DNA from: Rotaria macrura
Taxonomy: Eukaryota; Rotifera; Eurotatoria; Philodinida; Philodinidae
Reading direction: 5' to 3'
Length of the DNA: 64,000 nt
Assembly (NCBI GenBank): GCA_900239685.1
Contig: OENT01000823.1
Location: 1-64,000, forward strand
A program made the position numbers and the translations under genes. Shown piece by piece: positions 25,085-38,443 of the stretch (positions are counted from its first letter, which is position 1; each line of letters begins with the position of its first letter). The notes under the pieces are model-generated. The model worked only from the letters and a program-made list of their open reading frames with translations. It did no database searches and was not told the DNA's origin.

Positions 25085-27104
25085 ACAAGAAATTGTTTCT
25101 CTTATTCCTCTTCTTTGTTCCCGGTTTTGGGTATCAATAATTTCATTTTTGTTCTCTTTTTTTGGGTTTATTTTTTTTACACAGTGCTATTTACGGGCCA
25201 TTTTGTTTCTCTGTCGGGCACTTTTCTCTTTTTATTGTCATCATCATCATTGTCATCATCATGTTTCCTTACTTATTCTTTCTGTCGATTCTTTTTCTTT
25301 TTGTCTTAAACTACTTGTTATCACGAGATGAGTTGAATAAAAGATTTTTGTGTATACACTATATGGAAAAATGTTTATGTTACTTTTCATTCCGGAGGCT
25401 AATGGAACAGTCATTATTCAGTTTTAATCTATGTTAAAAGAGAGAGTTAAGACATGTTCTCTCACTCTCATCAACTTTAATTTGAGTCAAGTGTCGCAAA
25501 ATCGGAAATCGACGTTTTACTTTTTCGTTGTTTTTTCTACCCGCGATGATTATGGGTGGAGTTCAATGTAAAGACATCACCTTCGCTTTCACGCGCGCCT
25601 GTCCGATTTGACTACCATTGATAATTAGGGTTGGGGTCATCTTACTTAGTTTCTAATGAAGACAAGCATAGCCTATAGTTGATGATTTATCAGATGAATG
25701 AACTCTGCTAGTATATGTCTCGCGTCAACATGAGTCCACACGTGTCTATTCGATGATCGGTAATAACAACATTGAATGCGTCAAATTTTGCCATGAGCTC
25801 AATTGTCACTTGCATTTTCGTTTTTTTCTTCTTGTGTCTTGTATATGCTCTGCATCTTGAAGAGAAAGAGAGAAGAAGAAGAAGGAGGAGGAGGAGGAGG
25901 AGGTGAATTGAAAATTCATCAAGCACAAACTTCATTTGATTATGTAATCAATTCAGTGAACCGCATAGATTATTTGAAAACATTAAATTTTCAAATATTT
26001 TTTAGCAGCAGGAGTGACCCGAGGTCGTTCGGATTAAGACGGCTGATTGGACTTTGAGACGAAGAATATGTCTTCTTCTACGGAATAGTTATGTATGAGA
26101 ACTTTGTTGAATATTTCCCAATGGGATTCAATTCATAGAACTATTGTGTTGATATAGACATTCGAGAAAAAAAAAATTTTTGTTTTTAAATATTTTAAAG
26201 AAAACAGCACTCGACATTCTTGTTTTCGACATACTTATCCGAGATTAAGTACTGCTACTATTCTTAAATCTTCTCTAGCTAATTAACTAGTGTAAACCCT
26301 GCTGATGAATGACTAGTTAAAGACGAATAAAACTCGAAAGTGGATGAAACCGGATTAAAGAATTGAATATATTCGAAGAAAAAGAAAATAACATGTGAAG
26401 AACAATTTTTTCAATTATTTTATTCTTTTACACTCAAATATTATTGAGATTCAATCGTGTTAAATATCTCATGGTATGTTTCATGTGATGAATAAGTTAA
26501 ACAAAAAACGAATAACAATTATGCTCTTTTTTTTGTTCCTTTTCACTGTAAATTGTTCATCGTCATAGTTCATGTTCTATAATTACACGTGAGGGTATTG
26601 TCCATTTGTATTCGTCTTTGTTCTTTTCTATACATGTACTTACATATGTCTCGTCTACCTTCAATTTTGAGTCTCTCTTTCTCTATCGTGTGCTCAATAT
26701 GTGAAATTGCCTTGAGGGTATAATAGTAGTAGAATAGAGAGAAAGACAGAGACCAATGGCTGATCATTGATTGTTAATTGGGGACGAACGACTAATTACT
26801 GGCTAGTCTAGTATCAATTACACGGAGGAGGAGAAATTTGTTGTTCTCTTTCAATTAAAATCGAAAGTAAAACATTTCATATTGAAAATCGTTTTTATCA
26901 TTAATAACAACATTGAAATGCGTTAACTTCTTTTCGATACATATGCATGTATATATATATATATACATCTATGTGTATTTCTTTTTTGCCCATAAGCTTA
27001 GAATTTGAAATTCATCAAGTACAAATATTCAAGAATTGATATGATTCAATTATATAATTCATATTTATTCAAGCATGTAAATTTTTTACAAATAAAATTG
27101 TAAT
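25085..27104. other. Convergent intergenic region, nothing supportable
   Basis: This lies between the 3' ends of the NR2E1 gene (plus) and the LRRC27-like gene (minus). It contains a likely NR2E1 polyadenylation signal (AATAAA at about 25336), a GGA-rich microsatellite at about 25884-25903 and a TA run near 26949. ORFs reflect simple repeats. Confidence 0.5.
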
Positions 27105-30100
27105 TCACAATTTTTTACGAGCCTTTACATCGCCGGTATATGCTTTAAAACGATTGTCGATTTGAGTACGACGTTGTTTTATTTCAGATTCAAGTTTTTT
27201 CAACTAAAAAAGACAAAATAATAAGAGGTATAATTGAAATACAAAGGTAAAATATCATAATAGTTCAATAGTTTACTTCACGAAGTTCGAGTTCTGCAAG
27301 ACGTTTTTCTTCAAATGCATTTCCACGGACTTCACCACGACGTTTAAGTATTTTACCTGTTATTTCACGTATACGATCTTGAACTTGTCGATCACGTATA
27401 CGTCTTTAAAATAAAAATAAAAAACATACAATAGACATATTTTCAGGCATTGAAATTTAAATGTTCAAATCAATTCGTTGAACTTAAGGGACTCCAAACG
27501 ATATGAATACAGTAGCCGAGTTTCGATTGAACGCACAAGCATTATTTTATAAAATTCATCGAATACGATAAGCCCCTTCACTTATCTTCATGATTATTCA
27601 ATGATAGCATTTTTCTTCTCAAATAATTATTGACTGAGTAAAGGTCATTCTATAATCTGACGTCGACTAGATGATCTCTCAACAATGATTCTCTACAAAA
27701 AATAAATGTTTCTATGCATGTGTTTGTGAGAACAGCATTCAAGAACTATCTAATACGATGTAAAATTAGAATTTCGAATGTTGCCAGAAATCAATATTGA
27801 AAGCGTAAGAAACAAAAGAAAAATTTCTTTGAAACGATACTAAAGATTATACTGACGTATTGAATGATTAGAACATGATCCGAAAATGTACCAGACGTAG
27901 ATTAAATAAATACAAAAAAAAAAGCACACATGTATGAAAGAATATGAACTATGAAAAAAACAGTTGTCTAGAATTACTGATGTTCATGATCGGGTATTAG
28001 AAAATAAAAGAACCTGTTTTCATACGTGCGAAATGAGATATGATCGAATAAAATCGACAGATAGTAAGATATGTGTGTATCTACCTTTCTTCTTCTTCTC
28101 GCATGGCACTTTCAGGCGAACGATTACGTCGACTTTCATATCTGATTGCTCTTTCGACCATGTCCTGTTGATTTTTATCCATAACTGTTAAATAATGAGG
28201 ATCAATACCGAATGGAGCTTGTATGACTGTTTCTTGATAATCTTTTATAGGAATTCAAATTTTACACGAAAAAATGCATTTGTTTTTGTCATCGTTTTGA
28301 AAATTACCTTTGCCTTTAACAAGACGTTTTCGATGTAATTGTTGTTGATTTACACGATAATCTTCTTTCCATTCATGTAGTAATTCTTTTGCTTTAACTT
28401 TTTCTAATGCTTCATTTATTTTTATATTACGATGCTTTGAAATGAAAATAAATAGCGCATTGTTGTTTTATAAATATGAGTGACAACATACTTTCACACG
28501 GTGAATACGTTGTTCTTCTTGTGCTCGAGTTGCAAACGCTGCTCCCACTGGATCATTTGATATTTTTGTTGTTGGTTGATTGTTTTTTTTGGCTATTGTC
28601 TTTGTTTTGCTAAACAAATCAAATATTAGAGAACAAGAAGAAAAAAAAATTCTTTTTTTCTTGATCATATTTGATTAAATTAAGATGGTAACACTTGAGA
28701 AACAAATGAAGCTCGGTCTCTCTCTCTCCCTTCTTATTGCAATAGTAACAAATCAACCAGTCAAACATGGTGGTACAATCAACAACAGTATCACAGAAAA
28801 AAAAACACGTCACATCGAAAGAGAGAGAGAGAAAGAACGATCGAAAGTGCAAATCGTGCACAGACTCGTCGACAATAATTTAATTTCTTTTTTTACAAAC
28901 ACAACGAACATACACTCGAGGCAGTTTAATATCAGATTTAGCTCGTCGTCGACTCGATGATGGAGGATTCATGCGTAGTTCCGAATAACTCACTCTCTGT
29001 TGATGTATACATGATTGTAGATGTGTAGTTAATGGATTTGTAGTAGCTGATTTATAGTGGCTCGCTTCGGATCTATAGATGTAAACAAGGACTAGATATG
29101 CAATTCTTATGCTCTAAATCATTTCACCAAAGAAAAAGAAAACAAGAATCCAAAAGAAAAACGTATGGTGAATGATTCAAGAATTCTTCTTCTTTTTTTT
29201 TTTACTATCGAAATACTTAGACTTTCGCATGGGTAGTGACAGCGATGGACGAAGTGAAAAGGTACTAGGTATAGGAGACCTTGCTGCCATTCGTCGTTGA
29301 TCATCATGATCATCGTCTGATGATGCCCAAACATCTGGTGCAAGATTAGTTTGTTGATCTTCATCATACTCTTCATCGTCAGATTCGAATTTTTGAGTTG
29401 CACATTTTGATTGACGAACATGTTCATCACGTAAATATTGTTGTATAGCTTTAATGCCATGCTTAACAACATCCCATGGCGGATGAACTAAAGGATTACC
29501 ATCGAGATTAAGAGCTGATAAACCTTTGACTGTGCCTAAATTAACATGAAGACATTCGTTAGTACTCAAATTCAATTCTATATTAGAATTGAATAACTAT
29601 GTAGTAGTAGTTCTTCTTTTATGATTTTGTTTTAAAATATTCAAATGAATTTCCCAAGTGACAATAATAAGAGATCATCAGAAAAGAAAAGACATTGACA
29701 TAAAACTAAATATTACATGACGAGAATGTAGAGTATTGTAGTTTGTATAGAAAATCAAGTTTTTCGGCATGATAGAAGAATCTCTTATGTATGTTCAATT
29801 ATTTTTACTTGAAAGCTATTTATGATTGAATATTAGTTTTGACGAAAATATTTTAGATCATATATATTGAACTTCACTCTGATCAGAATTCTGTTAGCTG
29901 TCGATTATTAAAAGAAACGATCGTGAAGTATACGAATTAAAATCGAAGTGTATCGTAGCATCATAAGGTTAACTTGAGGGTATGTGTTACTTCATAGGTA
30001 ATACATTCACTCAATCATCACGAGATATTCTGTTGTAATATTATTTCATGAATATTTTCATAAAAAGAGTAGTTTGATAATATGTACTTTATCGTAAAAT

Positions 30101-31624
30101 AATTAATATTATTGAACATTTTCAGAGAATTCTTAGATAAACGAAAAAAGAATTCTGAGTTGAGAAAGAAAAAAAAAACACCTGAATTTTAAACTAAAAC
30201 CAATACATGTCCTTAGTCTTGCGTTAAACTAAGGTTTTTCTAAATGTCATTCTCTTGATTAGAAAGAGTTTTCGTATTTATCCTTTAAGAAAATTCTTGC
30301 TACTTAGTACAATAACAGCAATATACTCTTGTAGATTATGATAATTATTCTACTAAGAAATTAGATCAACGATTGGCAACATTGAATACTGTTCGCATAG
30401 TTAATTAAGTGGATAAAAACAGAAAAATAAAAATAAAAATCCTACCCAATAGAATCTCATGCATAGATATATTTAATAAAATTTTCTATGGCATTCTTTG
30501 GACAATAAAATCGTTGCGGAAGGAAGTTATTATAAGAATCAGATTCAGTGATTTGTAAAGAAACAGTTTATCGAAAAAAAAAATGAGAATTAAACACACA
30601 ATCTGTATTTCTTTTGTGTTTGTCTCAAAAAGAAATACGCTCTCATGTTTAGCATAAGTACTTCATTGAAATAACCTTGATGGGTATACTTCAAGGTATA
30701 ATTTTGTAATTCTTGTGTCGTACGATAAAGTTTTAAATATTCAAAAAGTGGATGTACATATGTATCATACGAAATTCAAATAAAGTTCGATGATTGTATG
30801 AAAATGTTTTTGAACTCTAATCGAATTTCAATGATGTGCGAAGTAAAACTATTGCCTTTGTTGAACATCAATCTTATTAATTTTATGAACATTAATAGTT
30901 CAAAAGTCGATTAAAAATTAGAATTATCTTTTCTTATGTAATAAAAATATTAAAATTTTCTTAGATAAATTTCATTGCTAAAATCTTTGTCTCAATAGAT
31001 AACTGTACTTACCAAGTTCAGCAGGTAATGTTTGAATTAAATTTCCACTTAATAGCAAATATCGTAATGAATTATTTTTCTTCAAACCAATACTTGGAAT
31101 GTCAGTTATTTTATTGTTACGTAGATCAATCCATTTCAAGTTTGGTAATCGAATAAATAAATCATCGGGTAGTTTTGATATTTCGTTGCCTTCAAGATAT
31201 AAATACTAGGAAGAAAAAGATACCATTCATCGATAATTCATGTGACTTTTTTCTCTAAATATCGAATATTGAATATGAAATTTACTTGCAATGTAGGAAA
31301 TTCTAATAGTGTTGGAGGAAATTCATTTACGTTCTTTTTTGAAAGATCAAGACAATTATAGCCTTGTTGTCGTGCTCTTTTTATAAATCGAGTAAGATCA
31401 TCGTCATCGTTTTCGTCGTCGTTTTCATTAAGATGAGAAATTTCATCGAGATGATCAGGAACTTCTGGCGAAAGAGCATAATGTTCAATGTCTTTTTCTT
31501 GTGGATCTATATCAGGTGATGACGATAATGATAATTGAGACAAATCTTCATTATGTTGTAATGATTGATTGTTTTCTTCTTGATTTTCGGAAAGATCTGG
31601 CCGATATTCATGCTCATTCGTCAT
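27105..31624 (-). CDS. LRRC27: LRRC27-like leucine-rich repeat and coiled-coil protein, 9 exons, 545 aa
   Basis: Exons in transcript order: 31286-31624, 31013-31205, 29217-29535, 28914-29072, 28492-28609, 28308-28434, 28085-28241, 27277-27403, 27105-27203; 1638 nt, phases consistent. The N-terminus is acidic and Asn/Ser/Asp-rich (residues 1-80). Leucine-rich repeats follow (about 92-195): NCLDLSKKNVNEFPP, YLYLEGNEISKLPDDLF, LKWIDLRNNKITDIPS, LLLSGNLIQTLPAELG and ALNLDGNPLVHPPWDVV, ending in a capping helix (GIKAIQQYLRDEH). This pattern is the reason for the LRRC27 call. The C-terminal half is charged and predicted largely helical (EALEKVKAKELLHEWKED; EEKRLAELELREL). Length is close to human LRRC27 (about 530 aa). 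The molecular function of LRRC27 is poorly known. Introns of about 1.5 kb (29536-31012) and 0.7 kb (27404-28084) are exceptional here. Another small LRR protein family remains possible. Confidence 0.75.
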
Positions 31625-32564
31625 ATTTAAGTTAGCATGTATAACAATTTACTATGTAAATACTTACGACGACACATGAGTGCTACATACATTTATTTAC
31701 ACCATTTTTTCTCTTTTGCCTGTCAAGAATCACCTAGCAACGGTAGTTATATACGAAGTAGAATCTAACGCCATCTAAGGCAAAGTTTATTTTCAACTTC
31801 CTTGTGTTATTATACAAAAACAATTGACATCGTATCATTCAGTTTACAATTTCGCAATCAAGTTTCACTATAAGAAATGGTAAAAAAAAACTCATGAGTG
31901 CAGGCCCGTTGGAGCTGAAATGTGAAAATCATTTATACTAAAAGGAATAACTTCTTTATTCTGCAAGGTGTGAATGGGAAAGTCTTATAAATTACGCTCA
32001 TTATTTTCTTCGAAAATCTCTGAGAATTCATCTACATCTTTGTACAAAAATACCGGGAGATTTCTAAAAGAATGTTTAAAAAAATTATGATTGTACAAGT
32101 AGTATATCATTTAAGGTAGATAAATTAATAGTTAAAAGTTCTTTTTACCTCACTAATATCGTGTATAGATCTTCACTATGTTCAAAATTAACGTTGAACT
32201 TCTTTTTCTCTTATCGACGAATCAAAATATTTTGACAACTATTGCTAATCCCATACTCACTCGTAGGGTTTGAAAGCCTTTATTCGTCTTTGAGTTTCTT
32301 GATTTACCTTGCACATAATAGATTTCTATTCTACATGGATTCATCTTATAGTTCAGATAATTCGCACAGTTAGGATAAATATTTGACTATAAAACAAAAC
32401 TTCATCTATTCCCGCTTGATTGATTGTGATTATTTGTTTTTTAAAATAAACTCAATCAAATTATTTTGATTCTACGGTTATCATTCTATATCTCATCAAG
32501 GTTTATCAAACGATTGACGATTTCATTGAAAAAAATATAAAAATCTGTAAAATAAAGAAATAAA

Positions 32565-32783
32565 ATGATGTCTCAATCAAATAATAGATCGATGATTAAT
32601 AACAGAATGAATGCGTTCGAAAATAAAACTTTCAATCAAAATCAACAGAATGATGATAATAAAAATATGCTACAGCCATTATTCACTCATCTTCATCGAA
32701 CACTTCCACCAAATATTCGACCTCGTCAACGAAATGTAAACGAATGGTTTTATACAGAAAGTAATAATATTTTATTGAAGTAG
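32565..32783 (+). CDS. Possible small Asn/Gln-rich protein, 72 aa
   Basis: A single open frame from ATGATG to TAG. The product is rich in Asn, Gln and Arg in its first half, then LQPLFTHLHRTLPPNIRPRQ and a C-terminal NVNEWFYTESNN, which looks more protein-like than the hydrophobic ORFs of nearby non-coding DNA. It lies 940 bases from the divergent LRRC27-like start and converges with the next minus-strand gene (stop at 32927). A GT near the end (after YTE) could be a splice donor, so it may be the first exon of something longer. Not recognised. Confidence 0.4.
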   Translation: MMSQSNNRSMINNRMNAFENKTFNQNQQNDDNKNMLQPLFTHLHRTLPPNIRPRQRNVNEWFYTESNNILLK

Positions 32784-32926
32784 TGGACACGAACAAACAA
32801 CAAATCAAAATTTTTTCTTCGTTCCATCTGTTGATAGAACTAGTCTTTTGTTCTGATAAATATCGGGTGGAAATATGCGATAGATTATCTATGGATCTAT
32901 TTATTGTTGTATTATTTATATCGATT

Positions 32927-35900
32927 TTATTCTACGTTTTTTATGGTAGAATTATTATTAGGATGATGATCGATTTTATTGTATGGATTTCGTGGTAGTA
33001 CTGTTGTTACCAAGCCGGATAGTGCTCCATGTAAACCACTATGACGATACATTGTATTATCAATAGGTAGTGACCTAATCATAAATATAAACATCATCAA
33101 TCAAAATATAGTATATCCTACTTATGAAATGCTGCTGTTGTTGTGTAAGCACGACTAAATGCATCATAATGAGATACAGAATCAAGTTTAGTCCAATGCG
33201 TTTTTCCTGTGTACAATGGAATATTTGTTTTACTGAAATAATATAGATAATTTTTGAATTATTCAAGGAATTTCTACGCATAGAATTGTAACTACTACGA
33301 CTATATGTCTTACACGACATATATGACAATGTTTCTTTCAAAACTCGCAGTTATCTAAGAAAGATACTCTCTGTTTCCAATTTTTCTAAAACCAGTGAAA
33401 TTCATTAGCATCCAAAGTTTTCAGTTCTAAATTTGAAAGATCCATCTACTTCTATCAATGTCTATTAAATGAAGTACTAGATAAAAAGGTAAAATAATTT
33501 GATAAAGAATAATAACTTGACTAGAGAAGTAACACTCTAATATTTCAATAATATATCTACTAATAAGGTTCATTTGAAAGCTAACACAACAGTGAAAATT
33601 TTGTATACGTACGATTTCTAAATTGAAAGAAGTAGATACAGTAGTTTTTTCACCTCAGATTTATACTCATTTTTTCGTAGTCCAAACTTAATGACATTAT
33701 ACCATGTACCTTCGATGAAAATTATTTACACACAGCCATATTGTAATTTTCAAAGTTCTATACGAATGGTATTGATCTGTTTGAGGGAAACGATATTTCG
33801 ACATTAGAAAAATGTTTAGGATTTTCCTTATGGAACTGTGTGCAATATTTTACTAACATAATGATTACGACTTGCAACAATAACACAAGTAAAACAAGCT
33901 CATTTGTAAACGATCATTACCTATAAGATAATTATTTTACTGTGTATGATGGCGCCGGCTTGGAACTAGTCCGTTAGAGATCGGAATTTTGCAAGTTCAA
34001 GATTTAAACTAATTCTCTCTTTTTACCTGAGCTATAAATGTTTCTCTAGTAATTGGTTTCAGTTAGATGTTAAAAATTACGATAAGGTCAAAGATTATTT
34101 GAGTTGATTGATAATCGGTTGCAGCAATGAAATCAAGTCAAAGTACCAATTTTAGTTTGCTATTCTGTTCTGGTTTGCATTTTTGAAGTAGTTTGATATT
34201 TCGTTGTTTTTTATTTGAAATTTTAGCTTATTTTTGCGACTGTTTTAATCAAAAACATCTTTCGAGTGATGGTTTCTTTTCTTCCAAGAAGTCGAAGTTA
34301 GAACTAATGCAAATAAAATTGGTAATTCAGATTTGAAAAGAGCTGAAGTCAATTGAAAAACCTGATCTAGCTGATACTAATTTATCGCTTAGTTTTGTTG
34401 AACATTCACCCAATTGACTCTGTTAGTTCGGCCTATTTTTGACCGACCTGAAGTAATTTTCAAAACATTGAATTCCTCAGTTTTTCGCTGGTTAGCCGAA
34501 ATTTCATCAGTCGGACCTAACCAGTTTCTTGTTTTACCTACCGATTCCAACCCTATGCCACCGTACACAATGAAATATCATGGTGAAAAGTTCATCCTAG
34601 CGCATTAACAGATGTATGTCGTACACTTCGTCTCAAAATACTGTTCCTCATTTAAATTGAAATTTTGTTATTGTCAACAGTTATTCATTCGATAATTTTT
34701 ACTTCAAAATTTTAGAATCGAGTCATGGAGAGAGATGAACTTCCGTTTCCTTTTAGATATCCAATAAGAAAAAAATAAACCTTGAAAATCTTTAACATAC
34801 AAATGATTTATCGTAAATTTGGGTTGTTCAGTGCGAAGCACTGTAAAAGGTCGAAATTCGATATCTGGATTATCAATATCTTCTAAGTTATCACCACCGA
34901 ATGAACCAGCATAGCCAGGGATTTGTTGAGCGCGTGATAAAGGTGCCACATTATTAAAAGGTTTATTATTAATATAATAATTTCGTGATTGCCCAAGATC
35001 CCACTGAAGAATATTCAATGTTCGTGCATCATGTGGCATGAGACGATCTTTCGATTTTAATAACGGATCACTACCATTCACTTCAAGGGTAGTTAATGGA
35101 ACTGGTAATTTTGGTGGTAATTTTGAATCTATGAACTATTAGTTGACGAAAGAACAAAACGAGGTTAAATTAGAGTATTATTTTACCCCATGGTACTTCA
35201 TCGAAAGCAATCTGTTGCATAGATTTGTATTTAATATGATGAGCAAGTTCATCATAGTTCTTCGAATCATTTGTCAGATATTCGTCTTGTTGTTTTACAT
35301 TATTTATACGATTAGATTGTGGATACTTAGATTGCAGATAGTTTTCAGCTTCTCGACAATCTTCTCTGCGATTCAATGCACCTAGCACGAGGACAATTTT
35401 CAAATGAATATGATAGAAAAATATTGAAAAGTAAATTACCACCAGGACCTAATCGACTGCGTAGTATTGTATCTGAAACAAATCGATCTGAAAACCGTGG
35501 TACAATGTCAATAGCCGAATCTTGTTCATGTCTGCGAAAGCAATGAAAGAGAAATGCACAAAAATGAATTCGATCTCGTTAGATTTTTAACTGACCGAAG
35601 TGTAGTAGTAGCTGCTGGATGATGACGCACTGTTGTAACTTGACTTGGTATAATTTGATGAGGATCAAGACGTATTTTACCAAATGACAATTTCTTTAAT
35701 GATGCATTCGAAACATCAAGTGGTCGATAAAAGGTACCTGCCGAAGTTTGAACAATACTTTCATCTACTTGTTTGCGTAGAATATTTTCAAATGAACTCT
35801 GAGGGTTACAATCAATTTGTGAACTATCCAAGTGAAGATGAGTATTTCCGTACGGTTGACGTTGTAAACGATAGAGACGTTTAACTTGACGTTTGTCAAC

Positions 35901-36011
35901 TACTGTTGATCCTCGACTTTCATCCGTACTCAAGAATGTTTCAAAATTAGGCCGTGTCAATTTATTTGAATTTTCAAGACAATAAGGTTGCGAAGCAACA
36001 ACATGCGGCAT
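32927..36011 (-). CDS. Probable axonemal/sperm microtubule protein with IPGYxG motifs, 6 exons, 429 aa
   Basis: Exons in transcript order: 35596-36011, 35440-35531, 35187-35381, 34801-35128, 33122-33232, 32927-33074; 1290 nt in phase. The intron 33233-34800 is about 1.57 kb. The protein is hydrophilic, without signal or membrane segments. It carries an IPGYAGSFGG motif after a QQ in exon 4 and a related IPLYTGKTHW in exon 5. Such short (I/L)PGYxG motifs are common in microtubule inner proteins of cilia and sperm, for example the SPMIP and FAM166 groups. Length and layout recall SPMIP7 (SPATA48), but I cannot confirm this by eye, so no symbol is given. The ATG at 36011 is the first in frame (MPHVVASQ). 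Exon 4 contains a 15-base word shared exactly with the 9.5-13.4 kb repeat island. Confidence 0.7.
34831..34845 (+). repeat. 15-base hairpin word, copy 3, inside a coding exon
   Basis: Exact match to 9592-9606 and 11081-11095. On the minus strand it contributes to codons for the segment FTVLRTE of the IPGYxG protein. The dyad here extends to CAGTGCGAAGCACTG, 15 bases. Confidence 0.8.
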
Positions 36012-38443
36012 GATCAATTGAACAACTGGACTTATGTGATAAAAATGATTGCCATTTACATGTTATGCTGCTAGGTAACTATTGTTTTACTAAGTTTAAT
36101 ACGTCGCTAGTAAATATGTTATTTTGAGAGACATCTGTTGGGAAAATCTTCTATGAATGACATTATGCTGTTGGAAAGCTTCTTTTTTACATAAGGAAAT
36201 TCAACTGCAAAGTTATCATTTTAATTGACAATGTGTATTGATAAAATGGTTTTCGGGACTGGAACCTAATCTATTTAAAAAATTAGCCCGGACCACCGGT
36301 AAGTATCGGAAATCGATCGGATGAAATTTAAAAAAATATCTACCTTCATTTTGCTCTTTTTCTTTAAATCAGACGTTTCATGGGTTTTGGTATGAAGTAT
36401 TCAGTTAATGAAATGATATTTATATATATTCTTTCGAAACAGTTTGCAATGCACAAGGATCTTCTGTTTCACACGCATATTGGTTCCTATTCAACGAAGC
36501 TTCCATAAACAAAATGTGACCGACTATGGGACAAGGGAAATAATAATCTTGCTTATATAGTTGTCAAAGATGGAGTAGAAACTGACTTCTTCTTATTGAA
36601 TATAATTGTATAGCATTGTATACCTTGTACTTTTAAGTTTGTTCTATTAATTTTTTGTTTTGGATTACGTATGGTCATGATAAGACGATCTCATCATAAA
36701 ATTTGAATATGCACATAATAGATGAGGCTAGAAAAGCAGAACAGTATAAAAACTATTTTTCGACTTTCAGGTGTCATTACTGTCTGTGTATCCGCCTAGA
36801 GGCAAAGTACGTTTACCCAAATGAGCTAGAATAAAACATGATGATGAAACTTTAAAAAATTTTCATATGTCGGTATTCATGGTTCGTATAACAGGATCGT
36901 ATTGATGAATAGTTCGATTAAAGAGTAAGCTAATCGATTTCATGACTGGAACTAACTGTGATCGTTTGTCCGGAATCTCATGAACTGGTCCGTTACATCG
37001 ATTTCTTATCTGTTTCACAACCCTGCATTGTCTGCAAGAGAATTTCGAATCAGATTGGTGTTTTAAATGTTCATCCAAGTTCGACAAGCGAAACACGGGT
37101 TATAATGTGAATTACATTGATGCTAATTTATTATGACTTCTGTCAATGTAGTTCAGATCTCTGATCTTGAAACATAAATATGTTAGTTTCTAATCTCGAT
37201 GCTAATAATCATCGAGCGAGTATTGAGTAAATTTATTTTTAAAGTTCGCGTTCAGACTTTCTTTCTATAGCCAGATGATAATGAGAAGAGTTTGTAATGA
37301 AAATATAAGATTTTATCTTGGTATTTTTATGGTAGGATGCAACTAAGATAAAATCTTTGTAATTTTGAAAAAGAAAAAAATTGAACATGCATAAAATTTT
37401 GAAATTAATATATTTCTATCATTGTTTATAGTCGCAATGAATAATTGAAATCAGTTTTTATCAACCTATTTTCGAAGATAGATTGCAATATTAAGTTAAG
37501 GACTATCTTACCATCGATAGAGATTATTCTGATCGATAAATGGATGGAATACACTTCTGTCAGAATATTCATGGCCACTTAAAGTTCATACGATGTACAT
37601 AATCATGGGTTCAAATCAATTAATCATCGGAGAACCATACACGTCATTCATATGAATTTCGACAGAAGTATCAGAGCTCGAGAATATCCTCAAGTTTAGC
37701 TAGATAAATATTGAAATAAAATAAAATAATGGCAGGATACGATTCAGTGTTGAATAAATTCAAGACTAGAAATGGAAGTATTTGTAATTTGATTAGTTTA
37801 AACGGTTTCTGTAAATATATATATGTATATATATATATATTTCTTATTTGCTATTGATCTTCAAGGATAGGTAGATAACATGTTGAGCATAAGAAGGATC
37901 TATTACGGTAATAATCAATGTCCGTGAAAATCATTTCTCAATATGGTTCGCTCAAGAAAATTGCTATTTTTTGCTTGACATTAGATGCTCTAGTGAAGAA
38001 GACGAATAACAGCAAAATTGATGTTGCTGTTCCGCAGATAATGGTTCTGTGTTTGATACTTTATCAACATACGAAATAGAAAAAATTCTCAAACGATCAA
38101 GACAATTGTTGAATAGAAAATGATAGCTGTGCTATATTTGACATTTTTTGACATGCATTTTCCATCGAAAAGTAGCGCGTTTATGTTAAGCGTGGATCAA
38201 AATCTGAGATGCATAAATAATAAACAAAGTTCGAGACAATTTTCATTATCGAGATGTTTCGTACGATGATGCAGTCTGTTAGATTTACTAATTAAAATAT
38301 TCATTATTGTTGTCGACTTTGGAAATGTTTAATCCACACATTAAAAGCAACAGTTGTTTTTATTCAAAACAATTCCCTATACAAAGAAACAAGAAGAAAA
38401 GGAAACAACGACTAGTCAACATGTACGCTTGGTTATACAATAA
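36012..38443. other. Intergenic, one doubtful ORF
   Basis: No gene can be supported. A minus-strand ORF at 36863-37096 (77 codons) has a Cys-containing, protein-like stretch (SCRQCRVVKQIRNRC) but no joinable exons. A GC-richer patch at about 36252-36310 has paired GG/CC blocks around a CTAAT...ATTAG dyad. A TA run lies at about 37816-37840. Confidence 0.4.

Noticed and set aside
25803-26057. ORF with a poly-Glu/poly-Gly run
   Set aside because: Generated by the GAA/GGA microsatellite.
33930-34010. tRNA-like or SINE-like patch with AGTTCAAGATT
   Set aside because: The B-box match is poor, no cloverleaf can be drawn and no A-box lies at the right distance.
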